From Perlucidibaca wandonensis (GTDB lineage: Bacteria; Pseudomonadota; Gammaproteobacteria; Pseudomonadales; Moraxellaceae): a DNA stretch of 64,000 bases. Position 1 is the first letter of the stretch, and each line of letters starts with the position of its first letter. The position numbers and the translations under genes were made by a program. The stretch covers positions 1,302,001-1,366,000 of the forward strand of contig NZ_JBHTIT010000001.1 of the NCBI RefSeq assembly GCF_042677145.1, in the 5' to 3' direction. Of the stretch, positions 43,220 through 52,651 are shown in pieces. The notes beneath the pieces are model-generated. The model saw nothing but the letters and a program-made list of their open reading frames with translations, ran no database searches and was not told the DNA's origin.

Positions 43220-44023
43220 CTACCAGCGCACCTGCTCAAGATGGCTCAGTTCACGCCCCAAAAAGCGCGAACCTATGGTTTGAAAACGTAGCGGAATGTC
43301 AGTCACCACATAGTCATAGCGTGGCGCGATGCGCTGCGGATTATGCATTTCCATTTCGGTCAGCACGCGCGCGGTTTGCTCGGCAATAGTCACCGCCGAA
43401 TCCACCAAGCGAATATTCGGCCCCGCAATCTGACCAATAAGCGGCTTCAGCAGCGGATAATGCGTGCAGCCCAGCACCAAAGCATCGATAGACTCAACAA
43501 ATACTGGCTTCAAATATTCGCGCAAAGTTAGGCGCGTGACTTCGTGTTCAAGCCAGCCCTCCTCCACCAATGGCACCAGCAAAGGGCAAGCCTGCGAGTA
43601 GACACTGAGTGCAGGATTGAGCGCATGAATATTGCGCGCATAAGCATTGGAGTTGACCGTGGTCGGCGTGCCGATAACACCAATGCCGCGCTGGCTTATT
43701 TCCACCGCCGCACGCGCACCGGCATCGATAACATCAAGCACTGGCACTGGCGAACGCGCCCGCACGGCCTCACCCGCCACCGCCGCCATGGTGTTACAGG
43801 CGATGATCAGCAACTTGACATCGCGGGCGAGTAAAAAGTCGGCGATTTGCGTGGTGAAGCTATGGATGGTTTCGTTGGATTTCACGCCGTAGGGCACGCG
43901 CGCGGTATCGCCAAAATAGACTATGTCTTCAAATGGCAGGCGCTCCATTAAAGCCCGCACTACCGTCAGACCGCCAATACCGGAGTCAAATACACCAATT
44001 GCCGAGCGTGAAGTTGCGGCCAT
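43220..44023 (-). CDS. murI: Glutamate racemase
   Basis: Makes D-glutamate for peptidoglycan. The protein shows IGVFDSGIGGLTVVRAL at the N-terminus, the first cysteine in LLIIACNTMAAVAGE near 75 and the second in LVLGCTHYPLLKP near 186. The ATG at 44023 (MAATSRSAIGV) follows GGA by 7 bases and fits family length; codons at 44035 and 44074 are further options. The most distal one would begin inside the tRNA-Gly terminator, so it is unlikely. Confidence 0.93.
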   Translation of the reverse strand: MAATSRSAIGVFDSGIGGLTVVRALMERLPFEDIVYFGDTARVPYGVKSNETIHSFTTQIADFLLARDVKLLIIACNTMAAVAGEAVRARSPVPVLDVIDAGARAAVEISQRGIGVIGTPTTVNSNAYARNIHALNPALSVYSQACPLLVPLVEEGWLEHEVTRLTLREYLKPVFVESIDALVLGCTHYPLLKPLIGQIAGPNIRLVDSAVTIAEQTARVLTEMEMHNPQRIAPRYDYVVTDIPLRFQTIGSRFLGRELSHLEQVRW

Positions 44024-44060
44024 GAACGCGTCCATCAAGCCAAATAGAAACTCAGGATAG

Positions 44061-44090
44061 CAAAACGCCGACACAATGGTCGGCGTTTTG
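44061..44090 (-). terminator. Intrinsic terminator of tRNA-Gly
   Basis: CAAAACGCCGAC and GTCGGCGTTTTG form a 12-bp stem around a 6-base loop, 6 bases past the CCA of tRNA-Gly on the minus strand. Confidence 0.88.
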
Positions 44091-44096
44091 TCGATT

Positions 44097-44172
44097 TGGA
44101 GCGGGTAACGAGGCTCGAACTCGTGACCTCGACCTTGGCAAGGTCGCGCTCTACCAGCTGAGCTACACCCGC
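44097..44172 (-). tRNA. tRNA-Gly (anticodon GCC)
   Basis: The 76-base minus-strand sequence has acceptor GCGGGTG pairing with TACCCGC, discriminator T and encoded CCA. The anticodon stem CGACC/GGTCG holds loop TTGCCAA, so the anticodon is GCC. The T arm carries GTTCGAGC. It has its own promoter and terminator and lies downstream of pgsA, as in Pseudomonas and E. coli. Confidence 0.97.
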
Positions 44173-44209
44173 AATGATCAAATGACTTGCGTCACTGGAA
44201 CAGGCGCGC

Positions 44210-44237
44210 ATTGTAGGCCTTGGCAGAATCAAGTCAA
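44210..44237 (-). promoter_or_regulatory. Sigma-70 promoter of tRNA-Gly
   Basis: On the minus strand TTGACT (44232-44237) and TACAAT (44210-44215) are 16 bases apart, followed by GCGCGCC, a GC-rich discriminator typical of stable-RNA promoters under stringent control. The start would lie about 30 bases before the mature tRNA. Confidence 0.7.
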
Positions 44238-44276
44238 GCCTTAGGCGGTGCGTCTGCGCAAACTTTAGCCAGCTAT

Positions 44277-44849
44277 TTAATCTGCTTCACTTAGCGATGG
44301 CCATGCTGCCACTAAGTAGATGCACATCGACCATAAGGTCAGCACGACCGACAAATACAACAAGCCCCATGCCAGCGGATTTAGCACCGCCCAATCGAGC
44401 AGTAGCAAAGTGATAGAGACCATTTGCGCGGCGGTTTTCCATTTGCCAATGGCGCTTACTGCCACTTGCGTGCGTTGGCCAATTTCAGCCATCCATTCGC
44501 GCAATGCCGAGATAGTGATCTCACGCGAAATGATGACAATCGCCGGCACTACCATGACCACGTGCGCATGCCATTCGACTAGCAAAATTAGTGCGGCAGC
44601 GACCATAAGTTTATCGGCAACAGGATCTAAAAAGCGGCCAAAGGCCGAGCCTTGATTCAGCGTGCGCGCCAAATAGCCATCGAACCAATCGGTGGCGGCA
44701 GCAATTGCAAAGACGGCGGCAACGATCTCATTACGAAAGGCGATAGGCGAATACGCGAGCACCAGCAGCACCGGAATCAGGGCAACACGGGAGACGGTCA
44801 GAATATTTGGGATGTTCCAGAGTGGACGTGCGGCCAACACCGTCTCCAT
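44277..44849 (-). CDS. pgsA: CDP-diacylglycerol-glycerol-3-phosphate phosphatidyltransferase
   Basis: Makes phosphatidylglycerolphosphate in the inner membrane. The 190-residue protein starts near NIPNILTVSRVALIPVLLV and has the CDP-alcohol motif DWFDGYLARTLNQGSAFGRF with LDPVADKLM following, near residues 60-85, and several membrane segments. It follows uvrC after 35 bases. The uvrY-uvrC-pgsA order is classic in gammaproteobacteria. Confidence 0.96.
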   Translation of the reverse strand: METVLAARPLWNIPNILTVSRVALIPVLLVLAYSPIAFRNEIVAAVFAIAAATDWFDGYLARTLNQGSAFGRFLDPVADKLMVAAALILLVEWHAHVVMVVPAIVIISREITISALREWMAEIGQRTQVAVSAIGKWKTAAQMVSITLLLLDWAVLNPLAWGLLYLSVVLTLWSMCIYLVAAWPSLSEAD

Positions 44850-44884
44850 ACGGTCAGAATGAAGTCACAGACTATCCTAGAACT

Positions 44885-46783
44885 TCAGTGACTGTGCAAG
44901 GCGGCATACAGGCTTTGTGCTAAGGCATCGCTAATGCCATTGACGCGAGCGAGGTCGTGTGCGCTGGCTCGTAGCACTTCTTGCAAGCCACCAAAATGCT
45001 GAATTAAGGCACGCCGGCGCGCTGGGCCAATGCCATCAATACCTTCTAGCGTCGAGGTTTTACGCGCCTTGGCGCGGCGAGCCCTATGCCCGGTAATGGC
45101 AAACCGATGCGCTTCGTCGCGAATGTGCTGAGTCAAATGCAGGGCCGGCGATTGCGCATCTAAGCTCAAAGGCTCTCGGTCAGGAAAGTGCAGTGTCTCC
45201 AACCCAGGCTTACGGCCCTCGCCCTTGGCAATACCAATCAGCTGCACAGAAATGATGCCCAACGTGGCCAAAACATCGATCGCTTGGCTGAGCTGGCCCT
45301 TGCCGCCATCAATAAATAAGACATCAGGCAAGCGCTCATCATTAGGGTCGAGCTTGCTATAGCGCCGCGTTAAGGCTTGATGCATGGCGGCGTAATCATC
45401 GCCGGGCGTGATGCCCTCGATATTAAAGCGGCGATAGTCACTGCTGCGCGGGCCCTCGCCATCGAATACTACACAAGAGGCAACCGTGGCCTCGCCCATG
45501 GTGTGCGAAATATCAAAACACTCCATGCGTTTAATCGGTTTTTCCAAAGCCAATACTCGCTGCAGCTCGGCAAAGCGCATGGCGGTATGACCGCGATGGC
45601 TGAGCTTTGCCGTCAGCGCCGACTCAGCATTGCGCTGCGCCATGGTCAACCAGGCCGCCCGCGTCTCACGCACCCGTGACTTAATCTCAACTTCGCGACC
45701 AAAGTGCTGGCGTAAGGCATCGGCTAGCACCGCGTCATCAGCCAAAGCCACTGGCGTGATGATCTCTCGCGGCAGCTCGCGACCAGCGCCTATCTGCAAA
45801 TAATACGAAGGTAGGAATTCAGCCAAAATATCTTCAATAGCGGTCTCGCCAAACACGCTGGGATGCCAATTTTTGCTACCCAAAACACGACCATCGCGCA
45901 CTTGTAACACCGACACGCAAACGCCGCCGGGCTGCGCCGCCACACCATAAACATCGGCTGAACCCAAATCATTGAGCACGAACTGCTGCTCTTGTATGCG
46001 CCGCAATGCGCTGAGTTGGTCGCGATAACGCGCGGCTGATTCAAAATCTAAGGCCTCGGCGGCCATGTCCATGCGCGCGATAAGACCGTCGGTAACTTCG
46101 GCATTACGGCCCTCTAAAAACAGCCGCGTATTGATGACATCGCGGCGATAATCTTCGTCGCTGACCAAGCCTACGCAGGGCGCGCGGCAACGGCCAATTT
46201 GGTGCTGTAAGCATGGCCGTGTGCGATTGCGAAAAAAGCTGTCTTCGCATTGGCGCACCTGAAATAACTTCTGCAATAAATTCAGGCTATCGCGCACCGA
46301 CACCGAGCTAGGAAACGGGCCAAAGTAACGGCCTTTTTGTTTTTTCGGACCACGATGAAAACCTAAGCGAGGCCAAGCATCGCCCTCAGTTAATAGCACC
46401 GATGGATAACTTTTATCATCGCGAAGTAGAATATTAAAAGGAGGCTTCAGCGACTTAATCAGCGTTTGCTCAAGCAGCAGCGCCTCAGTTTCCGAGGCCG
46501 TAATAGTCACTTCAATGGCGTGAATACGCGCCACTAAAGCTTTAGTTTTCGGGCTGTCGACCTGCTTGGCAAAATAGGAATTAACGCGATTTTTCAGCAC
46601 CTTGGCCTTGCCGACATAAAGCACTGCACCGGTGGCATCGAGCATGCGATAAACACCGGGGTCAGTTGGCAAGGTTTTCACTGTGTCGCGCAAAGCCTCT
46701 AGGCGTAATGCGTTGGCATGCTTGCTATTTGCCGTCGGCTCCAATGGCTCCGGCGCAGCTAAGGTGGCCGTGACATCCGTCAT
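44885..46783 (-). CDS. uvrC: Excinuclease ABC subunit C
   Basis: Nuclease making both cuts in nucleotide excision repair. The 632-residue protein has the GIY-YIG domain (TDPGVYRMLDATGAVLYVGKA near 43), cysteine cluster CLQHQIGRCRAPCVG, a UVR region (ALDFESAARYRDQLSALR), the second nuclease domain (ECFDISHTMGEATVASCVVF and LFIDGGKGQLSQA), and C-terminal HhH motifs (LEGIDGIGPARRRALIQHFG). The ATG at 46783 overlaps the upstream regulator stop as ATGA. It has a longer N-terminal lead (about 35 residues) than E. coli UvrC. Confidence 0.96.
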   Translation of the reverse strand: MTDVTATLAAPEPLEPTANSKHANALRLEALRDTVKTLPTDPGVYRMLDATGAVLYVGKAKVLKNRVNSYFAKQVDSPKTKALVARIHAIEVTITASETEALLLEQTLIKSLKPPFNILLRDDKSYPSVLLTEGDAWPRLGFHRGPKKQKGRYFGPFPSSVSVRDSLNLLQKLFQVRQCEDSFFRNRTRPCLQHQIGRCRAPCVGLVSDEDYRRDVINTRLFLEGRNAEVTDGLIARMDMAAEALDFESAARYRDQLSALRRIQEQQFVLNDLGSADVYGVAAQPGGVCVSVLQVRDGRVLGSKNWHPSVFGETAIEDILAEFLPSYYLQIGAGRELPREIITPVALADDAVLADALRQHFGREVEIKSRVRETRAAWLTMAQRNAESALTAKLSHRGHTAMRFAELQRVLALEKPIKRMECFDISHTMGEATVASCVVFDGEGPRSSDYRRFNIEGITPGDDYAAMHQALTRRYSKLDPNDERLPDVLFIDGGKGQLSQAIDVLATLGIISVQLIGIAKGEGRKPGLETLHFPDREPLSLDAQSPALHLTQHIRDEAHRFAITGHRARRAKARKTSTLEGIDGIGPARRRALIQHFGGLQEVLRASAHDLARVNGISDALAQSLYAALHSH

Positions 46784-47460
46784 GAGCACAGTCCTGTAGA
46801 TTGCACGAGCTTGAACAAACCGAGGTCTGAGCGCACGCCAAGCTTCTCCATCATTCGGCTGCGATAAGTCGCTACTGTTTTCGGATTAATGCTCAATAGC
46901 TCAGCAATTTCGGGCACTCGCTTCTCCGCCAAAACATAGTGCATAACCGCCAACTCACGCGCCGATAATTCAGCAAAGCGCTCCTGCTCATCACTTAAGC
47001 CTTCTTGCGCCCAAGCCGTCGACAAACTCGGTGAAATATACGACTTACCCATCCCCGCCAAACGCAAGGATTTTACTAGCTCATCGAGATCGGCATGGGT
47101 GGATAAAAACCCCGAAACGCCGGCCTGAATCATGGCTTTTGGATAGACCTCAGGCGTTTGGTTCATCAGCACCACGCGCGGCTTATCGGCTAGATGCATC
47201 AAGCGCATGGCGAGTTCGAAATGTGTTTTCGGAGCATCTGTTTGATCGCTCGCTTCACTGCTTAAGCTAGATGGCGTATTTGCCCCAGAAATACCAATTA
47301 AAGCGACACGAAAACTAGTCGATTGCAAAGCCGTCATTGCGGCGTCATCGCAGTCACTGGCCATCACCACGCGCAAGCCGGAAATAGGCAGGAAAAGTAG
47401 CGCTGCAATACCATCTCGCAGGAGCGCATTATTGTCGACGATAGCCACCGTTAGCGCCAC
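46780..47460 (-). CDS. GacA/UvrY-like regulator with degenerate receiver
   Basis: Location before uvrC-pgsA is that of gacA/uvrY. The 226-residue protein has a receiver-like part (1-125) and an intact LuxR helix-turn-helix (ELSARELAVMHYVLAEK near 165-180, then INPKTVATYRSRMMEKLGV near 191-209). The receiver has lost key residues. The acidic pair is VDN at 8-10 (VDD in GacA), the phosphoacceptor position reads LIGISGAN with Gly56 for Asp54, the conserved Thr is Asn100, and the conserved Lys is Thr121 in FLSTHAD. About 12 extra residues (SSLSSEASDQTD) follow. It probably cannot be phosphorylated in the usual way, so a GacS-type signal may not reach it. Confidence 0.85.
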   Translation of the reverse strand: MALTVAIVDNNALLRDGIAALLFLPISGLRVVMASDCDDAAMTALQSTSFRVALIGISGANTPSSLSSEASDQTDAPKTHFELAMRLMHLADKPRVVLMNQTPEVYPKAMIQAGVSGFLSTHADLDELVKSLRLAGMGKSYISPSLSTAWAQEGLSDEQERFAELSARELAVMHYVLAEKRVPEIAELLSINPKTVATYRSRMMEKLGVRSDLGLFKLVQSTGLCS

Positions 47461-47560
47461 ATTACCCCCTACTTTTAAGCCGACCTACTATCATAACTGC
47501 ACCGTCTTATGTTACATAACGCTTGAACGCAATCTAGTCATAAATACCGAGACTCTTTTC

Positions 47561-48484
47561 ATGTTGCCAAACGTTAAAATTCTTAGCCCGCGCAGGGCTT
47601 TTGCTGTTGCTGTTTTAAGCCTCTTCGCAATGGCTCCACAAGCCTATGCGGCCAAAACAGCAGCGCCCGTATCAGCAGCTCAGATCGCCGCCGAGCAGCG
47701 TCGCGCTGGGCCCGACATTATCCACAGCAGCTTCACCACACCATTGGATGTTGCCTCACGCGCAGCACTTATTACCAATGTTGAAACCGGCGAAGTGCTG
47801 TACTCGAAAAACGTTCATCAGCGCATGCCGATTGCCTCCATCACCAAACTGATGACAGCGATGGTGGTGCTCGATGCAAAGCAATCCATGGATGAGCTGG
47901 TCACGATTACTAAAGATGATATTGATCATCTTCGCCATACCCATTCACGCATGAGTGTTGGCACTAGCCTACCGCGCGCCGACCTCATGTTACTGGCGTT
48001 AATGGCTTCAGAAAATCGCGCCGCATCGGCTTTAATTCGCAATTATCCAGGCGGTTTGGCTGCGGGCATCGCGGCAATGAATCGCAAAGCGCGCAGCTTG
48101 GGCATGCCCAATACGCAGTTTTTCGACGGCACCGGCCTGCATGGCGCAAACGTCTCAACACCTGGCGAACTTACTAAGATGGTGCAGGCGGCATATCGCT
48201 ACGCCGACATTCGTGCCTTTTCAACAACACCCGAATACAGCGTGATGGTGCGTGGCCAAGAGCAGCGCTTTCGCAACACCAACGGCTTGGTGAAAAAGCC
48301 CGAATGGGAAATCGATATTTCGAAAACTGGCTTTATCAATGAAGCTGGTCGTTGCTTGGTCATGATGGCGCATATCCAAGACAAGCCCGTGGTTATTGTG
48401 CTGATGGATTCGTGGGGAAAATACACGCGAATTGGTGATGCTAATCGCGTGAAAGACTGGCTAGACGTCGCCGCTCGTAACTAA
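47561..48484 (+). CDS. pbpG: D-alanyl-D-alanine endopeptidase PbpG (PBP7/8)
   Basis: A low-molecular-weight penicillin-binding protein that cuts peptide crosslinks. The 307-residue protein has a signal peptide (AFAVAVLSLFAMAPQAYAA, cut near residue 27), then the serine in PIASITKLMTAMVVL (SxxK) near 94, the SEN motif (ALMASENRAAS) near 150, and KTG (ISKTGFINEAG) near 258. The ATG at 47561 is chosen to place the signal at the N-terminus; the open frame extends upstream. It diverges from the regulator gene. Confidence 0.92.
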   Translation: MLPNVKILSPRRAFAVAVLSLFAMAPQAYAAKTAAPVSAAQIAAEQRRAGPDIIHSSFTTPLDVASRAALITNVETGEVLYSKNVHQRMPIASITKLMTAMVVLDAKQSMDELVTITKDDIDHLRHTHSRMSVGTSLPRADLMLLALMASENRAASALIRNYPGGLAAGIAAMNRKARSLGMPNTQFFDGTGLHGANVSTPGELTKMVQAAYRYADIRAFSTTPEYSVMVRGQEQRFRNTNGLVKKPEWEIDISKTGFINEAGRCLVMMAHIQDKPVVIVLMDSWGKYTRIGDANRVKDWLDVAARN

Positions 48485-49204
48485 GCGCGTAGCCCACTGC
48501 TTCATTTCAACGCGCTGAACCTGCCACTCTGGGTTCAAGCGCGCTTGCACAGCATAGAACGCCGCACTGTGATTCATCTCGCGCAAATGCGCCATCTCGT
48601 GGCAAATCACATAATCGATTAAGTGCTCAGGCAGCTGCATGAGCTGAGTGTTGAGCATGATGCGGCCATCGGCGCTGCAACTGCCCCAGCGCGAGCGCAG
48701 GCAGCGAAAACGTAAAGCGGTTGGTCGCCATTGTTCACCATGCTTCGCTACTAAAGCCTCCACACGAATGGGCAATGATTGCTTGGCTTGAGCTGTCTGC
48801 CAGTTTTGTAGCGATTTGGTGATGAGCTTGGGCCAAGTGTCGGGCTCAGTTGTCGTTGTTATTTGGAAGCCATGCCTAACAGCGCTTACGCTATCAACAC
48901 CATGGTCGCTAAAGCAAACCTGCACCCGCCCACGCTGTGTAGCCACGTGCTCGATATGCACCGGCCATTCCTGACCCTGATGCCACCACTGACGATCCTC
49001 GCCCCATTGCGGCAATGCCGGTAAGTCGCCTAAGCGCTGCAGCTGCTCATCTATCCAAGCTTGGCGGCTACGCACAAAGGCTTCGATGGCATTGAGCGGA
49101 TAACGCAGCGGCGCTCGCACTTCAACATGGCCATCACGGCGAATATGAATCGCCACCGTGCGCCGCGATGAGCGCTTCAGCTGCCACGCCTGCGCGCCGC
49201 TCAT
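48461..49204 (-). CDS. ygjP: YgjP-like zinc hydrolase (DUF45/M48 type)
   Basis: A 247-residue protein of the YgjP family. It has the typical N-terminal TVAIHIRRDGHVEVRAPLR, the C-terminal RWGSCSADGRIMLNTQLMQLP near 170 and the zinc motif ICHEMAHLREMNHSAAFY (HExxH) near 200. The substrate is not known. Its ATG overlaps the TAA of recQ by one base (TAATG), and its end overlaps the convergent pbpG end by 24 bases. Confidence 0.88.
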   Translation of the reverse strand: MSGAQAWQLKRSSRRTVAIHIRRDGHVEVRAPLRYPLNAIEAFVRSRQAWIDEQLQRLGDLPALPQWGEDRQWWHQGQEWPVHIEHVATQRGRVQVCFSDHGVDSVSAVRHGFQITTTTEPDTWPKLITKSLQNWQTAQAKQSLPIRVEALVAKHGEQWRPTALRFRCLRSRWGSCSADGRIMLNTQLMQLPEHLIDYVICHEMAHLREMNHSAAFYAVQARLNPEWQVQRVEMKQWATRLVTSGDV

Positions 49205-51033
49205 TAGCCCATGACCGGATAACTTTGATCCAAAATCACCGCCAAGAAGGCTTCGCCATAGCGCGCCAACTTACTCTCGCCGATGCCGGCAACGGTACTC
49301 ATTTCTTGCAGGCTTTGCGGTTGGCGCATGACCATATCGATCAAGGTGCTGTCATGGAAAATGACATAAGGCGGTACACCCTGCTCCTTCGCCAATTTGC
49401 TGCGACGTGCGCGCAAGGCCTGCCATAACGGTTCATCTGCCGGCTCAATGCTGCTCGCCGCTCGCGATGGCTTGCTCGAGCGTTGAGAACTGGCGGTGTC
49501 GCGATCTTTGCGCAATTGCAGGCTGACTTCGCCCTTCAGCAATGGCCGGCACTCTGGCGCCAAACGTAGTGTGCCGTAGCCATCGGCATCGACCAGTAAT
49601 AAGCCGTGCGCCAACAGCTGGCGATAAATACTACGCCATGCTTTTAGGCTCAAATGCACGCCTTGGCCAAACACCGCGAGCTGCTCGTGAGCATTGCTCA
49701 AGACACGATCGGAGCGCTTGCCGCTGAGCACTTCTACCGCATACTCAACGCCGTAGCGCTGGCCAGTGCGATACACCGCCGACAAGGCCATGCGCGCCGG
49801 TTCGGTGGCATCCCAAGTCGCCACCGGCTCCGTGCAGACATCGCAGTGGCCGCAGGGCTCGGGCATATGCTCATCGAAATAGCGCAGCAGCAATTGGCGG
49901 CGACACGCCGTGGTCTCGCAAAGCTGAAGCATGGCATCGATGCGGCGGCGCTCATGACGCTTATGCTCTTCGCTGCCATTGGACTGCGCCAGCATTTGCT
50001 GATGCTTGATGACATCTTGCAGGCCGTAAAAAAGCGATACCGTTGAAGGCAGACCATCACGGCCAGCACGACCAGTTTCTTGATAATAAGCCTCAAGACT
50101 TTTGGGTAAATCTAGGTGCGCGACAAAGCGCACATTGGGCTTATCGATGCCCATACCAAACGCGATGGTGGCGACAACAATAATGCCCTCTTCGCGCAAG
50201 AACCTCGTTTGATTGGACTCGCGCTCCGCTGGCGATAAACCAGCGTGATAGACCAGTGCTGGAAAGCCTTGCTTCACCAAAGCCGCCGCCACTCGCTCGG
50301 TTTTCGCGCGCGATAAGCAATAGACAATGCCAGCATCTTGCGGGTGTTCGCGGCGGATAAAATCGGTGAGCTGATCCATCGCGTTGAGGCGCGGCAAAAT
50401 GCGGTAATAGATATTCGGTCGGTCGAAGCTGCTTAAAAATACCGGCGCATGATCGAGCTTCAGCAAGCGCGCAATATCAGCACGGGTGCGCAGGTCGGCG
50501 GTGGCCGTTAATGCCAAGCGCGGCACATCGGGAAACTGCTCAGCGAGCACCGACAGACCTAAATAATCAGCGCGGAAATCATGGCCCCATTGCGACACGC
50601 AATGCGCTTCATCGATGGCAAATAATGAAATTGGCACGCGTGACAGCAGCGCCAAATTACGCGCAGTGACCATTCGTTCAGGCGCCATATAAAGCAGGTC
50701 GAGTGAGCCGTCGAGTAGCTGCGTTTCAATCGCCCGCGCCTCGTGCAAATCCAAGCTACTGCTCAAATACGCCGCGCGCACGCCTAGCTGCAGCAAGGTA
50801 GCGACTTGATCTTGCATCAGTGAGATGAGCGGAGAGATGACGATCGCTGTGCCACTGCGCATCAAGGCCGGCACTTGATAGCACAAGGACTTACCACCGC
50901 CAGTGGGCATCAGTACTAGGGCATCGCCGCCATTGGCAACGGTGTCGACAACTTCGGCTTGGCGGCCACGGAAATCGCTATAGCCCCAGACTTGGCGCAG
51001 CACCTCGCGGGCGCGATCAATACTCGCCGACAT
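49204..51033 (-). CDS. recQ: ATP-dependent DNA helicase RecQ
   Basis: 3'-5' helicase for recombination and fork repair. The 609-residue protein has Walker A LMPTGGGKSLCYQVPAL near 42, DEAHCVSQWGHDFR (DEAH) near 140, helicase C motifs (ATIAFGMGIDKPNVRFVAH, then ETGRAGRDGLPS), the zinc cluster CETTACRRQ..C..CGHCDVC near 380-400, an RQC domain, and HRDC at the C-terminus. GGA(A) stands 12 bases from the ATG. It diverges from the yecA-type gene. Confidence 0.96.
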   Translation of the reverse strand: MSASIDRAREVLRQVWGYSDFRGRQAEVVDTVANGGDALVLMPTGGGKSLCYQVPALMRSGTAIVISPLISLMQDQVATLLQLGVRAAYLSSSLDLHEARAIETQLLDGSLDLLYMAPERMVTARNLALLSRVPISLFAIDEAHCVSQWGHDFRADYLGLSVLAEQFPDVPRLALTATADLRTRADIARLLKLDHAPVFLSSFDRPNIYYRILPRLNAMDQLTDFIRREHPQDAGIVYCLSRAKTERVAAALVKQGFPALVYHAGLSPAERESNQTRFLREEGIIVVATIAFGMGIDKPNVRFVAHLDLPKSLEAYYQETGRAGRDGLPSTVSLFYGLQDVIKHQQMLAQSNGSEEHKRHERRRIDAMLQLCETTACRRQLLLRYFDEHMPEPCGHCDVCTEPVATWDATEPARMALSAVYRTGQRYGVEYAVEVLSGKRSDRVLSNAHEQLAVFGQGVHLSLKAWRSIYRQLLAHGLLLVDADGYGTLRLAPECRPLLKGEVSLQLRKDRDTASSQRSSKPSRAASSIEPADEPLWQALRARRSKLAKEQGVPPYVIFHDSTLIDMVMRQPQSLQEMSTVAGIGESKLARYGEAFLAVILDQSYPVMG

Positions 51034-51155
51034 CAGCAGGCTTCCTTTAAATTCAGATGAGTGCGCGTACGCAATGTCGTAATTTTGCGCGATACAGAGG
51101 CTCTCTTTGCGCTATTGTTCAGAGTACAATGCATGGACATTTTGGAGCGCCGCTT

Positions 51156-51722
51156 ATGCACGAACAATACGCTTTGTCCGAGTCCACACTGCTGGCTCTG
51201 GAGACTTTTCTCGATGGCGACGCCAACCCCAATGGCCCTGACTTCGCTGGCATGCACGGCTTCCTTACGGGCCTCACCGTGGGCCCGCGCGGCAAGCTCG
51301 ACGAGGAGGCGATGACCGCTTGCTTCGATGACGAAGCGCCGCTGCCCAACGCCGAAGCCAGTGCGGATTTGTTTGCCGACCTGCAGGCTTGGCAAAAAAG
51401 CATCCACGCCGCGCTTTATCATGGTGTGCGCTTGGTGCTGCCCTGCCCGTTGCACGCCGAGCCCGATGACGACACGCCGCTCAATAGCTGGTGTGCTGGC
51501 TTCATGGAGGCGCTGTTTTTGGACGAAGACGACTGGTATCGCATCGACGAAGATGAGATCGCCGACATGACTTTGCCCATGCTGGTGCTCTCGGACTTGA
51601 TCGAAGATCCTGATCTGATGCCGTTGCGCCGCGACCGCAAAATGCTCTCCGGCATGACCAGCGAGATCCCCGAACTCATCACCTCGATTTACCTGCACTT
51701 CCACGCACCCGAAGGGCATTAA
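51156..51722 (+). CDS. UPF0149 (YecA/YgfB) family protein
   Basis: A 188-residue acidic protein matching UPF0149: LETFLDGDANPNGPDFAGMH then GFLTGLTVGPRGKL near residue 30, WCAGFMEALFLDEDDW near 112, and a C-terminal IPELITSIYLHFHAP. The SEC-C zinc motif seen in some YecA proteins is not present. The role is unknown. GGAG is 8 bases before the ATG at 51156; the longer frame upstream is not supported. Its end overlaps the convergent trhO end by four bases. Confidence 0.85.
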   Translation: MHEQYALSESTLLALETFLDGDANPNGPDFAGMHGFLTGLTVGPRGKLDEEAMTACFDDEAPLPNAEASADLFADLQAWQKSIHAALYHGVRLVLPCPLHAEPDDDTPLNSWCAGFMEALFLDEDDWYRIDEDEIADMTLPMLVLSDLIEDPDLMPLRRDRKMLSGMTSEIPELITSIYLHFHAPEGH

Positions 51723-52651
51723 GACTTGCCTAAGCGTTTTGTCGCCAGCGCCAGTTGCATGCGGCGCTCGGCAAAACGCTTACGCTGATCATCGCTCAAG
51801 CTATCGTGACAATGTGCGCAGCTGATGCCGTACTCATAAAGCGGCGACTCTAAATCCGCTGGCATCAAAGCACGGCGGCAGCCATAACAGACGGTGGCCT
51901 CGCCCTGCTCTAGGCCATGCTTGACCGCCACGCGCTCATCGAAAACAAAACACTCGCCCTGCCACAGGCTTTCTTCGACTGGCACTTCTTCCAAATATTT
52001 CAAGATGCCGCCTTGCAGGTGATAGACCTCATCGAAACCTTGCTGACGCATATAGCTCGAGGCTTTCTCACAGCGGATGCCGCCGGTGCAAAACATCGCG
52101 ACGCGAGTATGCTTTGCAGGGTCTAGCTGGCTGGCGACATATTCGGGAAAGTCACTGAAGTTCGCCGTCTTAGGATCTACCGCTCCAGCAAAGGTGCCAA
52201 TGGCCACCTCATAATCATTGCGCGTATCGATCAATAACACCGATGGATCGCTAATCAGCGCATTCCATTCCTGCGGCTTCACGTAAGTGCCAACCACCGC
52301 TGTAGGATCAACCGGCTTGCCTAAAGTGACGATTTCGCGCTTGAGCTTAATTTTCAAACGCAAGAATGGATGGCGATCAGAAAACGATTCTTTATGCTCT
52401 AAATTGGCAAAGCGGCTGTCGCCACGCAAGCGCGCGAGCAATGCATCGATGGCCGAGCGCGTGCCCGACACCGTGCCATTTATGCCCTCATGCGCGAGCA
52501 ATAACGTGCCGCGAATGCCTAAGCCTACACAGAACTCGGTGAGCGGAGCTTTGACTTCGGCAAACTCAGGCCAATCGGCAAAATGATAAAGCGCAGCAAC
52601 CACCACAGGCTCATCGGCCGCTTGGCGCGCCTGAATCCATGCTTCGCTCAT
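51719..52651 (-). CDS. trhO: tRNA uridine(34) hydroxylase TrhO, rhodanese family
   Basis: Adds the 5-hydroxyl to U34 of certain tRNAs using oxygen. The 310-residue protein has an N-terminal acylphosphatase-like part (LLLAHEGINGTVSG near 50), then a rhodanese domain with LIDTRNDYEVAIGTF near 140 and the active cysteine in VAMFCTGGIRCEKASSYM near 180, and a cysteine-rich end (VCYGCRRAL and ISCAHCHDSL). The start at 52651 overlaps the bolA stop as ATGA. Confidence 0.93.
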   Translation of the reverse strand: MSEAWIQARQAADEPVVVAALYHFADWPEFAEVKAPLTEFCVGLGIRGTLLLAHEGINGTVSGTRSAIDALLARLRGDSRFANLEHKESFSDRHPFLRLKIKLKREIVTLGKPVDPTAVVGTYVKPQEWNALISDPSVLLIDTRNDYEVAIGTFAGAVDPKTANFSDFPEYVASQLDPAKHTRVAMFCTGGIRCEKASSYMRQQGFDEVYHLQGGILKYLEEVPVEESLWQGECFVFDERVAVKHGLEQGEATVCYGCRRALMPADLESPLYEYGISCAHCHDSLSDDQRKRFAERRMQLALATKRLGKS

